A DNA stretch of 64,000 bases, taken from the NCBI RefSeq assembly GCF_003112775.1, contig NZ_BFCH01000002.1, forward strand, positions 442,250 through 506,249, written 5' to 3'. The stretch comes from Mycobacterium montefiorense (GTDB lineage Bacteria; Actinomycetota; Actinomycetes; Mycobacteriales; Mycobacteriaceae). How positions within the stretch are numbered: the first letter of the stretch is position 1; the number at the start of each line of letters is the position of its first letter. The notes below the pieces were generated by a model. That model saw only the letters and a list, made by a program, of their open reading frames with translations, did not search any database and was not told the DNA's origin. Positions 56,639 to 64,000 of the stretch are shown here, in pieces. The position numbers and the translations under genes are program-made.

Positions 56639-57139
56639 TCAGTCCGCCGGGACGACCGTCGATTTGCGTTCGCCGCCGTTGCGCTCATTCCACAACCGGT
56701 AGACGTCCACGGCGGCGTCTTGGGGCTGGTATCGCATGGGCAGCCTCCGCTGGTTCCAGCTCTTCGAGAACTCATCGTAAAACGTTGAGACCTCAAAATA
56801 TTTGCGGTCATCGAGGTAGTACTGCTCATAGGATTCGCGCTCGATCAAGAAGACGACTTCCTTGGGCGAGCAGTAGTAGAGCGAGCCCAAGCACATCGGA
56901 CACGGATGGGCCATCACGTAAATGGTGGCGTCGATGAGGTGCTCGGTGCCCAGCTTCATGCAGGCCTCTCGGATCGCCAGGATCTCGGCGTGGGCGGTCG
57001 GATCGTTGGTCTGGGCGACTTTGTTGGCGCTCTCGGCGAGCACTTCGCCGTCTTTGACGATCACCGTCGCGAACGGGCGGCCACCTTCGGCGACGTTTCG
57101 GCGGGCCAGGTCGATGGTCCGTTGGGCAAAATCGGTCAC
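56639..57139 (-). CDS. Cytidine/deoxycytidylate deaminase-fold protein
   Basis: 166 residues. Zinc motif H50-A-E52 (PTAHAEI) and P79-C80-P-M-C83 are intact, so an active nucleoside or base deaminase (guanine/tRNA-adenosine type) is likely. GTG 57139 follows GGAGG; a frame to 57319 crosses into the divergent methyltransferase promoter. It is longer than Rv0828c by a C-terminal tail (VDVYRLWNERNGGERKSTV). Confidence 0.88.
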   Translation of the reverse strand: MTDFAQRTIDLARRNVAEGGRPFATVIVKDGEVLAESANKVAQTNDPTAHAEILAIREACMKLGTEHLIDATIYVMAHPCPMCLGSLYYCSPKEVVFLIERESYEQYYLDDRKYFEVSTFYDEFSKSWNQRRLPMRYQPQDAAVDVYRLWNERNGGERKSTVVPAD

Positions 57140-57261
57140 GGGTCCTCCGGCGCGTGAGCAGCAGATAATTCGGAGGGTAGTCCCGGCAGTTTCGGGCACC
57201 GGTGCTGTGGTAATAACTAGCTTATCTATGTTTGTTTGGAATTCGGAGTTAAGGGAGGACC

Positions 57262-58383
57262 ATGGCGCGCGCCGATAGTGATCGCTGGGATCTCGCGACG
57301 AGCGTCGGGGCGACGGCAACCATGATCGCCGCTCAGCGGGCGTTGTCCAACGACGAGAAGCTGATCGACGACCCGTATGCGGCGCCGTTGGTGCGGGCGG
57401 TCGGAATAGATGTGTACGTCCGGTTGGTCAATGGCGAGATTCCCGTCGGTGGGGATACCGAATTCGACCCCCGCCGGATGGCCGAGGGGATGGCGTGTCG
57501 CACCAGGTTCTACGACCAGTTCTTCCTGTCCGCCGCCCGCAGCGGCGTCACGCAGGCGGTGATTCTCGCCTCGGGTCTGGATGCACGTGCCTACCGCTTG
57601 CCGTGGCCGGCGGGCACCGTCGTTTATGAGGTCGACATGCCCGACGTGATCGAGTTCAAGACCCTGACCCTGGCCGATCTCGGCGCGGACCCGACCGCCG
57701 AGCGGCGCACCGTCGCGATCGATCTGCGCGACGACTGGGCCACCGCGCTGGTGGCCGCGGGATTCGACCCGAAGGCGCCTTCGGTGTGGAGTGCGGAGGG
57801 CCTGCTGGTGTACCTCCCGGACGACGCTCAGGACGCGTTGTTCGACAACATCACCGAGCTCAGCGCTCCCGGCAGCCAGCTGGCTTTCGAATTCGTGCCC
57901 GACACAGCGATTTTCGCCGACCCCCGATGGCGTTCACACCACGACCGGATGAGCGAACTCGGCTTCGAAGTTGACTTCAACGATCTGGTCTACCACGGCC
58001 ACCGCAGCCACCTCGTCGACCACATCAAGCAGCGTGGCTGGGAAGTGTCATCGCACACGGTCAAGGAGCTGCACGCGGCCAATGGATTTCACTACCCCGA
58101 CGACGAGGTCGCGCAGGCCTTCGCCGATATGACCTACAGCAGTGCGGTGCTCGCGCGATACCAGTCGGTCTTAGCCGAGCAGGCTGTCCCTCAGGCGGTT
58201 GGTGAGTATTTCCTGGAACACTGCGCTAGCGGGTTCGTAGAGATTGTGAAAAGTCGCACGAACCGCATCCCGTTCGTATTCGGGGATCGATGCGACCGGG
58301 GTCCAAAAGCTGTCGATGTCCAACTGGAAATACGGCCCCGGCTGCGGCGGCAGGGTCCGGCGCAGGTAGTAGTTGGGGTCTAG
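57262..58383 (+). CDS. SAM-dependent methyltransferase (Rv0830 family), C-terminally extended
   Basis: 373 residues. The leucine-carboxyl-methyltransferase-like core is clear: [33 protein letters not shown] (SAM motif I), [23 protein letters not shown]. Family members end near residue 301; here the frame runs about 70 residues further, entirely antisense to the TIGR04255 gene, so the normal stop seems lost. GGGAGG precedes the ATG. Function of the family is largely unknown, although one group modifies lipids or secondary metabolites. Confidence 0.9.
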   Translation: MARADSDRWDLATSVGATATMIAAQRALSNDEKLIDDPYAAPLVRAVGIDVYVRLVNGEIPVGGDTEFDPRRMAEGMACRTRFYDQFFLSAARSGVTQAVILASGLDARAYRLPWPAGTVVYEVDMPDVIEFKTLTLADLGADPTAERRTVAIDLRDDWATALVAAGFDPKAPSVWSAEGLLVYLPDDAQDALFDNITELSAPGSQLAFEFVPDTAIFADPRWRSHHDRMSELGFEVDFNDLVYHGHRSHLVDHIKQRGWEVSSHTVKELHAANGFHYPDDEVAQAFADMTYSSAVLARYQSVLAEQAVPQAVGEYFLEHCASGFVEIVKSRTNRIPFVFGDRCDRGPKAVDVQLEIRPRLRRQGPAQVVVGV

Positions 58384-58980
58384 CGCTTGGCCGATGCCCG
58401 GCCCGTAGCGCACGATCATCGAGTTGCCCGGTTGCTCTTCGCGGTAGACGGCGGCACCCTGCCATTCGGTCAGGGCCAACCCGCCGGGCGCGATGCGCTG
58501 GGGCCCAAGCAGGGACTCCGCGATCCATTCAGCCCAGTCGACGCGACCGTCGGCGTCCAATGGAACGCGGATCTCCAGGAGGTAGCGCAGACCGATGCGC
58601 TCCACCCCGACGATCGACGACACCTGTGAGCGCGCGTCGACGACGCGCATCGTGATGTCGGACAACTCCTCGAAGCTGTAGGGGGCGGTGGTCTCGATGA
58701 CGATGGCTTGGCTTTTGATCGAGGCGGCCTGCGTGCCGTCGCGGTTGACGTAGCGGGCGAACTGCTCACCCCCCGCCGGTGCCGGGCTGCCCCCCGGGCC
58801 CACACCCCAGGCCACATCCTGGGCTTGGCGTTCGATGGGCAGGTCGTCGCTGAGGAGGTGTTTGAGCTCTCGGCTCGACTCCTCGGTGAGGGAGTCCGTT
58901 GCGGGGTGACGGATCTCCATCGTTACCAGGGCTGCGGGCGCGTTTTGCCAGGCCGGATCGACACTCACGTGGCGAAGCAT
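58171..58980 (-). CDS. TIGR04255-family protein (Rv0831c-like)
   Basis: 269 residues from ATG 58980. [25 protein letters not shown] ... [16 protein letters not shown] strands, [39 protein letters not shown] and LQLDIDSFW match the sporadically distributed TIGR04255 family. Its function is not known; some family members lie in variable regions. Its last 213 bases are antisense to the extended methyltransferase. Confidence 0.82.
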   Translation of the reverse strand: MLRHVSVDPAWQNAPAALVTMEIRHPATDSLTEESSRELKHLLSDDLPIERQAQDVAWGVGPGGSPAPAGGEQFARYVNRDGTQAASIKSQAIVIETTAPYSFEELSDITMRVVDARSQVSSIVGVERIGLRYLLEIRVPLDADGRVDWAEWIAESLLGPQRIAPGGLALTEWQGAAVYREEQPGNSMIVRYGPGIGQALDPNYYLRRTLPPQPGPYFQLDIDSFWTPVASIPEYERDAVRATFHNLYEPASAVFQEILTNRLRDSLLG

Positions 58981-59156
58981 AGCCAAAGTCGCCGGGCAGG
59001 TCTGGCTAGTGGCGTCCGCCCGCGACCTCGGACCAGTTGTGCCGCCGAACGTTAGTGTGAGAAACGGGACTGATCCCCAAGTCAGCCCGATTGCCAACAA
59101 CCTCGCGACGCAACAATTGGCGACTTCGCTGCGTGACCGGACAGGAGAATGTTCAG

Positions 59157-60074
59157 GTGACTCGATCGATGAGCCCGAAGGGGCAGTCGAAAGTGCCGGT
59201 TCCGCCTGCAAGCCTCTCGGGCAGTGCCCCGGTCGATAACGAGCTGGGCTTATTTCTTCGTGCGAGTCGCGCAAGGGTGGAACCGGCAGCGGCTGGTCTC
59301 CCGTGCGGTGCCTCGAGTCGGCGGGTTCGGGGGCTTCGGAGGGAGGAGGTGGCGGTGCTTGCCGGAGTGAGCGTCGACTACTACGCCCGCTTGGAGCAAG
59401 GGCGGGAGCGCAAGCCCTCGCCGTCGGTGATCGACGCCATCGGCCGGGCGCTTCGACTGGCCCCGGATGCCTGCGAGCACCTGAGCCGGCTGGCAGGTCT
59501 GAATCCCCGCTTCAAGCCGAACAGCCCGCGCGACCTGGTTCACCCCTCGCTGCTGCGGATTCTGGAGATATGTGCCCCGCGGGCGGCGGCGTACGTGCTG
59601 GGCCCGGCCTTTGACCTGCTCGCGGTCAACCCCATCTCGGAGGCGCTGCTGACGCCCTTCGGGGAAGTGCAGAACATGGCGCGGCTCATGTTCACCCACC
59701 CCCTGGCGGACACGTTCTTACCTGACAGGGAAGCCATGCAGCGCAACGTCGTCTACTCACTGCGCCTGAACGCGGGACGATTCCCGAAAGACAGCGACAT
59801 CACAGATATCGTCGCCGAGCTCAGGAACGACTCGCCAACGTTCTGCAGCATGTGGGATGAGCAGGACGTCGGAATACTGCCTAGAGCCCCAAAGGTTTTC
59901 CTGCTACCCGAGCTGGGCCGCATCGAGTTGACCTACCAGACGTTCGACGTACTCGATGCCCCAGGGCAACGACTTCGCGTCGGCACCCCTGAGCCGGGAA
60001 GCCGTAGCGAGCAAGTTCTGACTCGTCTGGCCGGTTGGACGGCCGAGCGGACTGCTACGGGCCTTCTATCGTGA
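59157..60074 (+). CDS. XRE-family HTH regulator with MmyB-like ligand domain
   Basis: 305 residues. HTH: LGLFLRASRARVEP..SRRVRGLRREEVAVLAGVSVDYYARLEQGRERKPSPSVIDAIGRALRL, then a MmyB-like ligand-binding domain (LGPAFDLLAVNPISEALLTPF). GTG 59157 has AGGAG 9-10 bases upstream. This class often governs oxidoreductase operons; the convergent ALDH-GMC operon is the likely target. The two genes overlap by 20 bases at their 3' ends. Confidence 0.9.
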   Translation: MTRSMSPKGQSKVPVPPASLSGSAPVDNELGLFLRASRARVEPAAAGLPCGASSRRVRGLRREEVAVLAGVSVDYYARLEQGRERKPSPSVIDAIGRALRLAPDACEHLSRLAGLNPRFKPNSPRDLVHPSLLRILEICAPRAAAYVLGPAFDLLAVNPISEALLTPFGEVQNMARLMFTHPLADTFLPDREAMQRNVVYSLRLNAGRFPKDSDITDIVAELRNDSPTFCSMWDEQDVGILPRAPKVFLLPELGRIELTYQTFDVLDAPGQRLRVGTPEPGSRSEQVLTRLAGWTAERTATGLLS

Positions 60075-61488
60075 TCCATTGGGTTTCGGTGAACTCCAGC
60101 AAACCGGTACGGCCACCAGATCTGCCGTAGCCGCTGTCCTTAACGCCGCCGAACGGCGCCTGGGGTTCGTCATCGAGCGTCGTGCCGTTGATGTGGCACA
60201 TGCCGACGTCGAGGCGCTTGGCAAGGTCGAGAGCAAGTGGCACGTTGCTGGTGAAGATCGACGCCGCCAGGCCGTAGTCGGTGTCGTTGGCCATCCGCAG
60301 GGTCTGCTCGGGCCCGTCAACGGCGACAACGGTGACCAGCGGGCCGAAGGACTCCTCACGCCAGGCACGCATGTCCGAAGTGACGTCGGCCAGCACGGTG
60401 GGGGCGAAGCACGGGCCGTCGGCCGTACCCCCGGTTACCAGCGTGGCGCCGGCTGCCACGGCGTCGGCCACCAGGCCGGACAGCTTCTTGATGCTGTCCT
60501 GTCCCACGACGGGCCCGAGCACGGTCTTCTGATCGCGGGGATCGCCGCAGGAGAAGGCAGTGGCCCGCGCGACCAGACGCTGGATGAACTCGTCCGCGAT
60601 GGTGCGGTCGACGATGATGCGTTCGGTGATCACGCACCCCTGGCCGGAGTTGGCGAAGGAGCCGAAGGCGGCGGCTTCGACCGCTCGGTCGAGGTCGGCG
60701 TCGGCGAGCACCAGAATCGGCGCCTTGCCGCCGAGTTCGAGGATTGTCCGCTTCAGCGCTGCGGCCGCTTTCTGGGCGATGATGCGCCCCACCCGGGTGG
60801 AACCAGTGAAATGCACCAGCCTCACCGCCGGGTGGGCGATCAGCGCATCCACCACGTCGGGGCCGTCCTCGGGTGCATTGGTGATGAGATTGACTGTTCC
60901 GTCGGGCAATCCGGTCTCGGTCAGGCACTCGGCGATCAAGCCGTGGGTTCGCGGAGTCTGCTCTGACGCCTTCATCACGACGGTGTTGCCCGCAGCCAGG
61001 GCGTTGGGCACCGAGGTGCCGACGAGCAGGGCCGGGGCGTTCCAGGGGATCATGCACGCAACCACGCCGACTGGCTTACGGATCGCCATCGAGGTGCGAT
61101 TTGGTTTTTCGGATGGAAGGACCTCACCGGTGAGAACCTCGTGGACCGCGCCGGCCGCGTAGCGGAACTTCTCAGCCAGTCCTGAGGTGTTGTAGTGGCC
61201 CCAGGCGGCGGGTCCGCCCATTTCGGCGGTGATGGCCTGGAAGATCTCATCGGCTCGTGCTTCGATCCTCTCGGCCGCCGCCCACAAGATTCGCCGGCGC
61301 TCATTGGGTGGCAACGCTGCCCACGCAGGAAACGCACGTTCGGCGGCGCCGACAGCGCGTAGGACATCGCCGGGGGTCGCGGCGGCAGCCTGGGAGGCGA
61401 CCTCGCCGGTGAACGGATTGTGTGTCTCGTAGGTACCTAGGGTGGCTGACTGCTGCCAGGCACCGTCGATCAGCAACAACTGCACCAC
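60055..61488 (-). CDS. NAD(P)-dependent aldehyde dehydrogenase
   Basis: 477 residues. Catalytic Glu in LELGGKAPILV, nucleophile Cys in FANSGQGCVITERIIV, and the cofactor loop FTGSTRVGRIIAQKA are all present; the N-terminal MIPWNAPALL segment is conserved. It probably oxidises the aldehyde produced by the GMC oxidoreductase four bases upstream, to give a carboxylate. The substrate is unknown. Confidence 0.95.
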   Translation of the reverse strand: MVQLLLIDGAWQQSATLGTYETHNPFTGEVASQAAAATPGDVLRAVGAAERAFPAWAALPPNERRRILWAAAERIEARADEIFQAITAEMGGPAAWGHYNTSGLAEKFRYAAGAVHEVLTGEVLPSEKPNRTSMAIRKPVGVVACMIPWNAPALLVGTSVPNALAAGNTVVMKASEQTPRTHGLIAECLTETGLPDGTVNLITNAPEDGPDVVDALIAHPAVRLVHFTGSTRVGRIIAQKAAAALKRTILELGGKAPILVLADADLDRAVEAAAFGSFANSGQGCVITERIIVDRTIADEFIQRLVARATAFSCGDPRDQKTVLGPVVGQDSIKKLSGLVADAVAAGATLVTGGTADGPCFAPTVLADVTSDMRAWREESFGPLVTVVAVDGPEQTLRMANDTDYGLAASIFTSNVPLALDLAKRLDVGMCHINGTTLDDEPQAPFGGVKDSGYGRSGGRTGLLEFTETQWITIEGP

Positions 61489-61492
61489 GTCC

Positions 61493-63070
61493 TCACCTCG
61501 CTCCTGCCAGTAGCAGGTCGGCTCCGCGCTCTCCGATCATGATGGAAGGCGCGTGCGTGTTGCCACGGGGCAAGTCGGGCATGATCGACGCATCGATCAC
61601 GTGCAGTCCGTCGATGCCGCGGACCCTAAGCATCGGATCCACCACTGCGTTCTTGTCTGTGCCCGCTCGGCAGGTGCCGGCCGGGTGGTTGATCGAGATC
61701 AGGTTGTCCCGCACTGACTGCAACAGCACGTTGTCGGTGTCGGTTACCGAGACCTCTGCCTCACCGAGGTAGGCGCGCAGGGCAGGAGCGGACCCGATCT
61801 CGGTGATTCGACGGAGTCCCTTGACTAGGAGATCGCGGTCAGCCTGTTCGGCCAGGTACTGGGGGTCGATCAGAGGCTTGGCCCAGGGGTCCGTGGAGCG
61901 CAGCCGGAGAGTGCCCCGGCTTTCGGGCTTGAGAAGGACCACCAGACAGGTGAACACCGGGTCTGCGCTGCCCGCGAAGTCCATCACCAAGGGGAAAATC
62001 TGGAGGTCCGGGGCAGGAGCATTGTCGCCGCAGCGTAGGAACGCGGCCACTTCGCCGAATGGCGACGCCAAAGGCCCGCTGCGCGTGGCGATGTAGCGAT
62101 CGACGTTTTCAGGAGTGAAGTCCTCGATCCACGTCTTCCCGTGAATGAGAGGCCAGCGGACCATCGCCGCCGGGTGATCCTGCAGGTTCGCGCCGACGCC
62201 GGGCAGATCGTGAACTACATCGATCCCCAGCTCCCGCAGGTGGTCTGCGGGCCCGATCCCCGAGAGCATGAGCAGTTGAGGTGTGCGCAATGCGCCCGCG
62301 CACAGCACGACCGAGTCCGCGTTGACAATGATCTGCTCTCCGGTGACGTCGGTGAAGACCACGCCTCGCGCGACGCCGTCCTTCAGTGCGACGCGCTGGA
62401 CGAGCGCATTGGTGTGAACCGTCAGGTTGGGCCGGTCCCGGATCGAGTGCAGATAGCCGTGTGCCGCGCTGTTGCGTTGACCATCGCGCATATTGGCGAG
62501 AAAGAGGCCCACGCCGTCGAGCTCCGCGCCGTTGAAGTCCCGGTTCAACGGCAGGCCGTTCTCAACACCAGCTGCCATGAACGCCAACGAGATTGGATTC
62601 ATGCTCGCGGCCGTCGTAACGGCGATCGGCCCCCCGGTGCTATGCACATCCGACGTCCCCAGCTCGCTGTCCTCACTGCGCAGAAACCTCGGCAGTACGT
62701 CGTCCCATCCCCAGCCCTCCATGCCCTGCGCAGCCCAGTTGTCGTAATCGAGCCGGTGACCCCGGAACCACGCCAGGAAATTGATCGCACCGCCGCCGCC
62801 AAGCGTGCGACCCGCGGAGACGGGCACCTCGCGGTGCTGCAGTTCCGGTTGCGGGACCGTCATGTCGCACCAGTCGTACTCGCCGCGCAGAAGATGTCCA
62901 ACGCCGCGGGGCGCGAGAATGTCGGGGTCGGTGTCCGGACCTCCGGCTTCCAAAAGCAGCACGGTACGGTCCGCACTCTCACTGAGCCGTGCCGCCACCA
63001 CACAGCCGGCAGCTCCGCCGCCGACCACGACGTAGTCGTAGGTCTCGGGCCCGGGAAGATTCGTATTCAT
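61493..63070 (-). CDS. GMC-family FAD oxidoreductase (choline-dehydrogenase-like)
   Basis: 525 residues from ATG 63070; a frame to 63136 is not supported. FAD loop: DYVVVGGGAAGCVVAARLSE near residue 12, then the GMC signature GRTLGGGGAINFLAWFRGH and the C-terminal HPAGTCRAGTDKNAVVDPMLRVRGIDGLHVIDASIMP with the catalytic His. It oxidises an alcohol to an aldehyde. It is four bases upstream of the aldehyde dehydrogenase, forming an alcohol-to-acid pathway. Confidence 0.95.
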   Translation of the reverse strand: MNTNLPGPETYDYVVVGGGAAGCVVAARLSESADRTVLLLEAGGPDTDPDILAPRGVGHLLRGEYDWCDMTVPQPELQHREVPVSAGRTLGGGGAINFLAWFRGHRLDYDNWAAQGMEGWGWDDVLPRFLRSEDSELGTSDVHSTGGPIAVTTAASMNPISLAFMAAGVENGLPLNRDFNGAELDGVGLFLANMRDGQRNSAAHGYLHSIRDRPNLTVHTNALVQRVALKDGVARGVVFTDVTGEQIIVNADSVVLCAGALRTPQLLMLSGIGPADHLRELGIDVVHDLPGVGANLQDHPAAMVRWPLIHGKTWIEDFTPENVDRYIATRSGPLASPFGEVAAFLRCGDNAPAPDLQIFPLVMDFAGSADPVFTCLVVLLKPESRGTLRLRSTDPWAKPLIDPQYLAEQADRDLLVKGLRRITEIGSAPALRAYLGEAEVSVTDTDNVLLQSVRDNLISINHPAGTCRAGTDKNAVVDPMLRVRGIDGLHVIDASIMPDLPRGNTHAPSIMIGERGADLLLAGAR

Positions 63071-63072
63071 GC

Positions 63073-63085
63073 ATTCAGGCTGAAT
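63073..63085. promoter_or_regulatory. 13-bp inverted repeat at the GMC gene start
   Basis: ATTCAG-G-CTGAAT, two bases upstream of the ATG. It overlaps the expected ribosome-binding region, so it might control translation or bind a repressor. Weak alone. Confidence 0.3.
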
Positions 63086-63234
63086 CAGAGCCCCTTGACG
63101 AAGAAGGGTGTGTGAACCTGGTAGCCGCACCCCCACCCTGGGCCCCTGCTTGTCTTGGGGCGGCGACGTCAGCTGACTCGACTACTTTGGCCGGCGGACA
63201 CGCCAGACACAGATCTTGAGGAGCGCTCGCACCA

Positions 63235-63831
63235 GTGGATTGGGCAACGGTCGGCAAAGCGGCGGCAATATTCGCCGTAACCAATATCGACGACTTGGTG
63301 GTGCTGGCGGTCTTCTTCGGCCCGGCGTCGAGGACCCGATCGGGAGTTGCGCGCGTCATCGTTGGCCAGTACCTAGGTTTCGCGGCAATCCTGGCGGTAT
63401 CGGTGATTGGCGCCTTCGGTGCGAATCTGCTGCCCGCGTCGGCAATTCCTTACCTTGGCCTCGTTCCGCTGCTGTTGGGTCTGCGAGCTGCACGGAGATT
63501 GTGGCGCGAGCGCGCGCAGGACGATCCCGCGGCTGTGGGATCCGCGCGTGGTGCGGGCGGCATGCAGGTAGCGGCGGTGACCTTCGCCAACGGCGGCGAC
63601 AACATCAGTCTGTACGTGCCGGTGTTTGCGCTAGCTGATGTGCTTGGCACGGCTACCTATATGGGGGTGTTCCTGCTCGGGGTTGGCCTGTGGTGTGTCG
63701 CCGGGTGGTTCTTCGCGACACGACAGGCCGTCGCCGCGCTGCTGGCGCGGTGGAGCCACATCATCCTGCCCGTCGTTCTGATCGGGATCGGATCAACGAT
63801 CCTGATTGAGGCTGGGGCCTTCGGCCTCTGA
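63235..63831 (+). CDS. CadD-like cadmium-resistance/metal transporter
   Basis: 198 residues, five to six membrane helices. TNIDDLVVLAVFFG near residue 15 and NGGDNISLYVPVFA near 122 are the paired N-x-D-D / G-D-N motifs of the CadD/LysE-like family, which exports Cd(II) or related cations. GTG 63235 has GAGGAGC upstream. It is divergent from the GMC gene. The ion is not deducible. Confidence 0.85.
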   Translation: MDWATVGKAAAIFAVTNIDDLVVLAVFFGPASRTRSGVARVIVGQYLGFAAILAVSVIGAFGANLLPASAIPYLGLVPLLLGLRAARRLWRERAQDDPAAVGSARGAGGMQVAAVTFANGGDNISLYVPVFALADVLGTATYMGVFLLGVGLWCVAGWFFATRQAVAALLARWSHIILPVVLIGIGSTILIEAGAFGL

Positions 63832-64000
63832 CACACCCCACACGTCTGGTCTGTGCCCCTGTTCAGAGTCGGTTGATGGGTGACGTTTCTGTTTCGGTTG
63901 ATCCTTGACACTCGTGTTGTGTTTTAGGTGCCTGCGCTGGTGCGCAGGGCCCGTTTGTTTCGTACCTCTCCGGTGCTGGTTCGGGCGGCGGTTTTGACTA
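63832..64000. other. Right-edge noncoding DNA with short direct repeats and a cut open frame
   Basis: CGGTTGATGGGTGAC (63870-63884) and CGGTTGATCCTTGAC (63895-63909) are direct repeats 25 bases apart in a T-rich patch. A GTG-initiated frame (VPALVRRARLFRTS...) opens near 63931 and runs off the window. It resembles the start of an insertion element or another gene, but nothing is recognised. Confidence 0.35.

Overview
This window is high-GC actinobacterial chromosome, most likely a nontuberculous Mycobacterium. The gene order of much of it is the conserved mycobacterial block purS-purQ ... encapsulin-DyP-pepC ... purL ... purF-purM-DUF3073-ygfZ-pabC ... nitrobindin-sseC-cysA-thiX-lmeA-glnR-mshD-pst/phoY-LCP-dus-desA1. 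It also carries mycobacterial hallmarks: mycothiol synthase (mshD), LmeA, MCE and WS/DGAT proteins, encapsulin/Cfp29, and leaderless GTG/ATG starts behind TANNNT -10 boxes. No tRNA, rRNA, CRISPR array or complete mobile element was recognised.

Layout. 1-1983: edge of an MBL-fold hydrolase, a secreted conserved protein, and purS-purQ (FGAM synthase subunits). 1954-9938: accessory lipid and secondary metabolism (WS/DGAT acyltransferase, PlsC-like acyltransferase, NAD-dependent epimerase, YbjN-like protein, amidohydrolase, cytochrome P450, VOC protein, cupin). 9981-13311: a secreted TIM-barrel-like protein and a tight HAD / TMEM175 / DUF427 operon. 13344-20976: a catabolic-looking regulon (quinone oxidoreductase, F420-type LLM enzyme, two tandem TetR regulators, alpha/beta hydrolase, SDR, MOSC-reductase fusion). 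Five copies of the operator-like pattern TGGG-N8-CCCA lie in its promoters. 21009-24134: encapsulin nanocompartment plus its DyP peroxidase cargo, divergent from aminopeptidase pepC. 24138-25880: TetR and aminoglycoside-phosphotransferase-like kinase flanking a perfect 20-bp palindrome. 25950-35191: purL, an orphan MceA-like protein, an SCP-like protein, purF, purM, DUF3073, YgfZ-like protein, pabC-like lyase.

35192-39554 is the most unusual part. A predicted structured RNA element and a two-gene operon are inserted between pabC and nitrobindin, which are neighbours in M. tuberculosis. One gene encodes a membrane TrkA-N/RyR/PGDYG-like protein; the other a TIR domain joined through one membrane helix to a PknH-type extracellular sensor domain. 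Together they look like an undescribed sensor/effector (stress or conflict) module.

39555-43538 holds the sulfur block (nitrobindin, a 32-aa membrane peptide, sseC, cysA, DUF4395, thiX). It is preceded by a leaderless upstream ORF ending in seven consecutive Cys codons, a probable cysteine-sensing attenuator. 43726-50151 holds glnR-mshD and a complete pstSCAB operon with a two-repeat PHO box, then phoY2. 50209-54747 holds LCP ligase, dus and desA1. 54885-58980 follows the Rv0825c-Rv0831c order, including a methyltransferase that seems to have lost its stop codon. 59157-63831 is accessory: XRE regulator, aldehyde dehydrogenase plus GMC oxidoreductase, and a CadD-like transporter. The last 170 bases contain short direct repeats and the start of an unidentified open frame.
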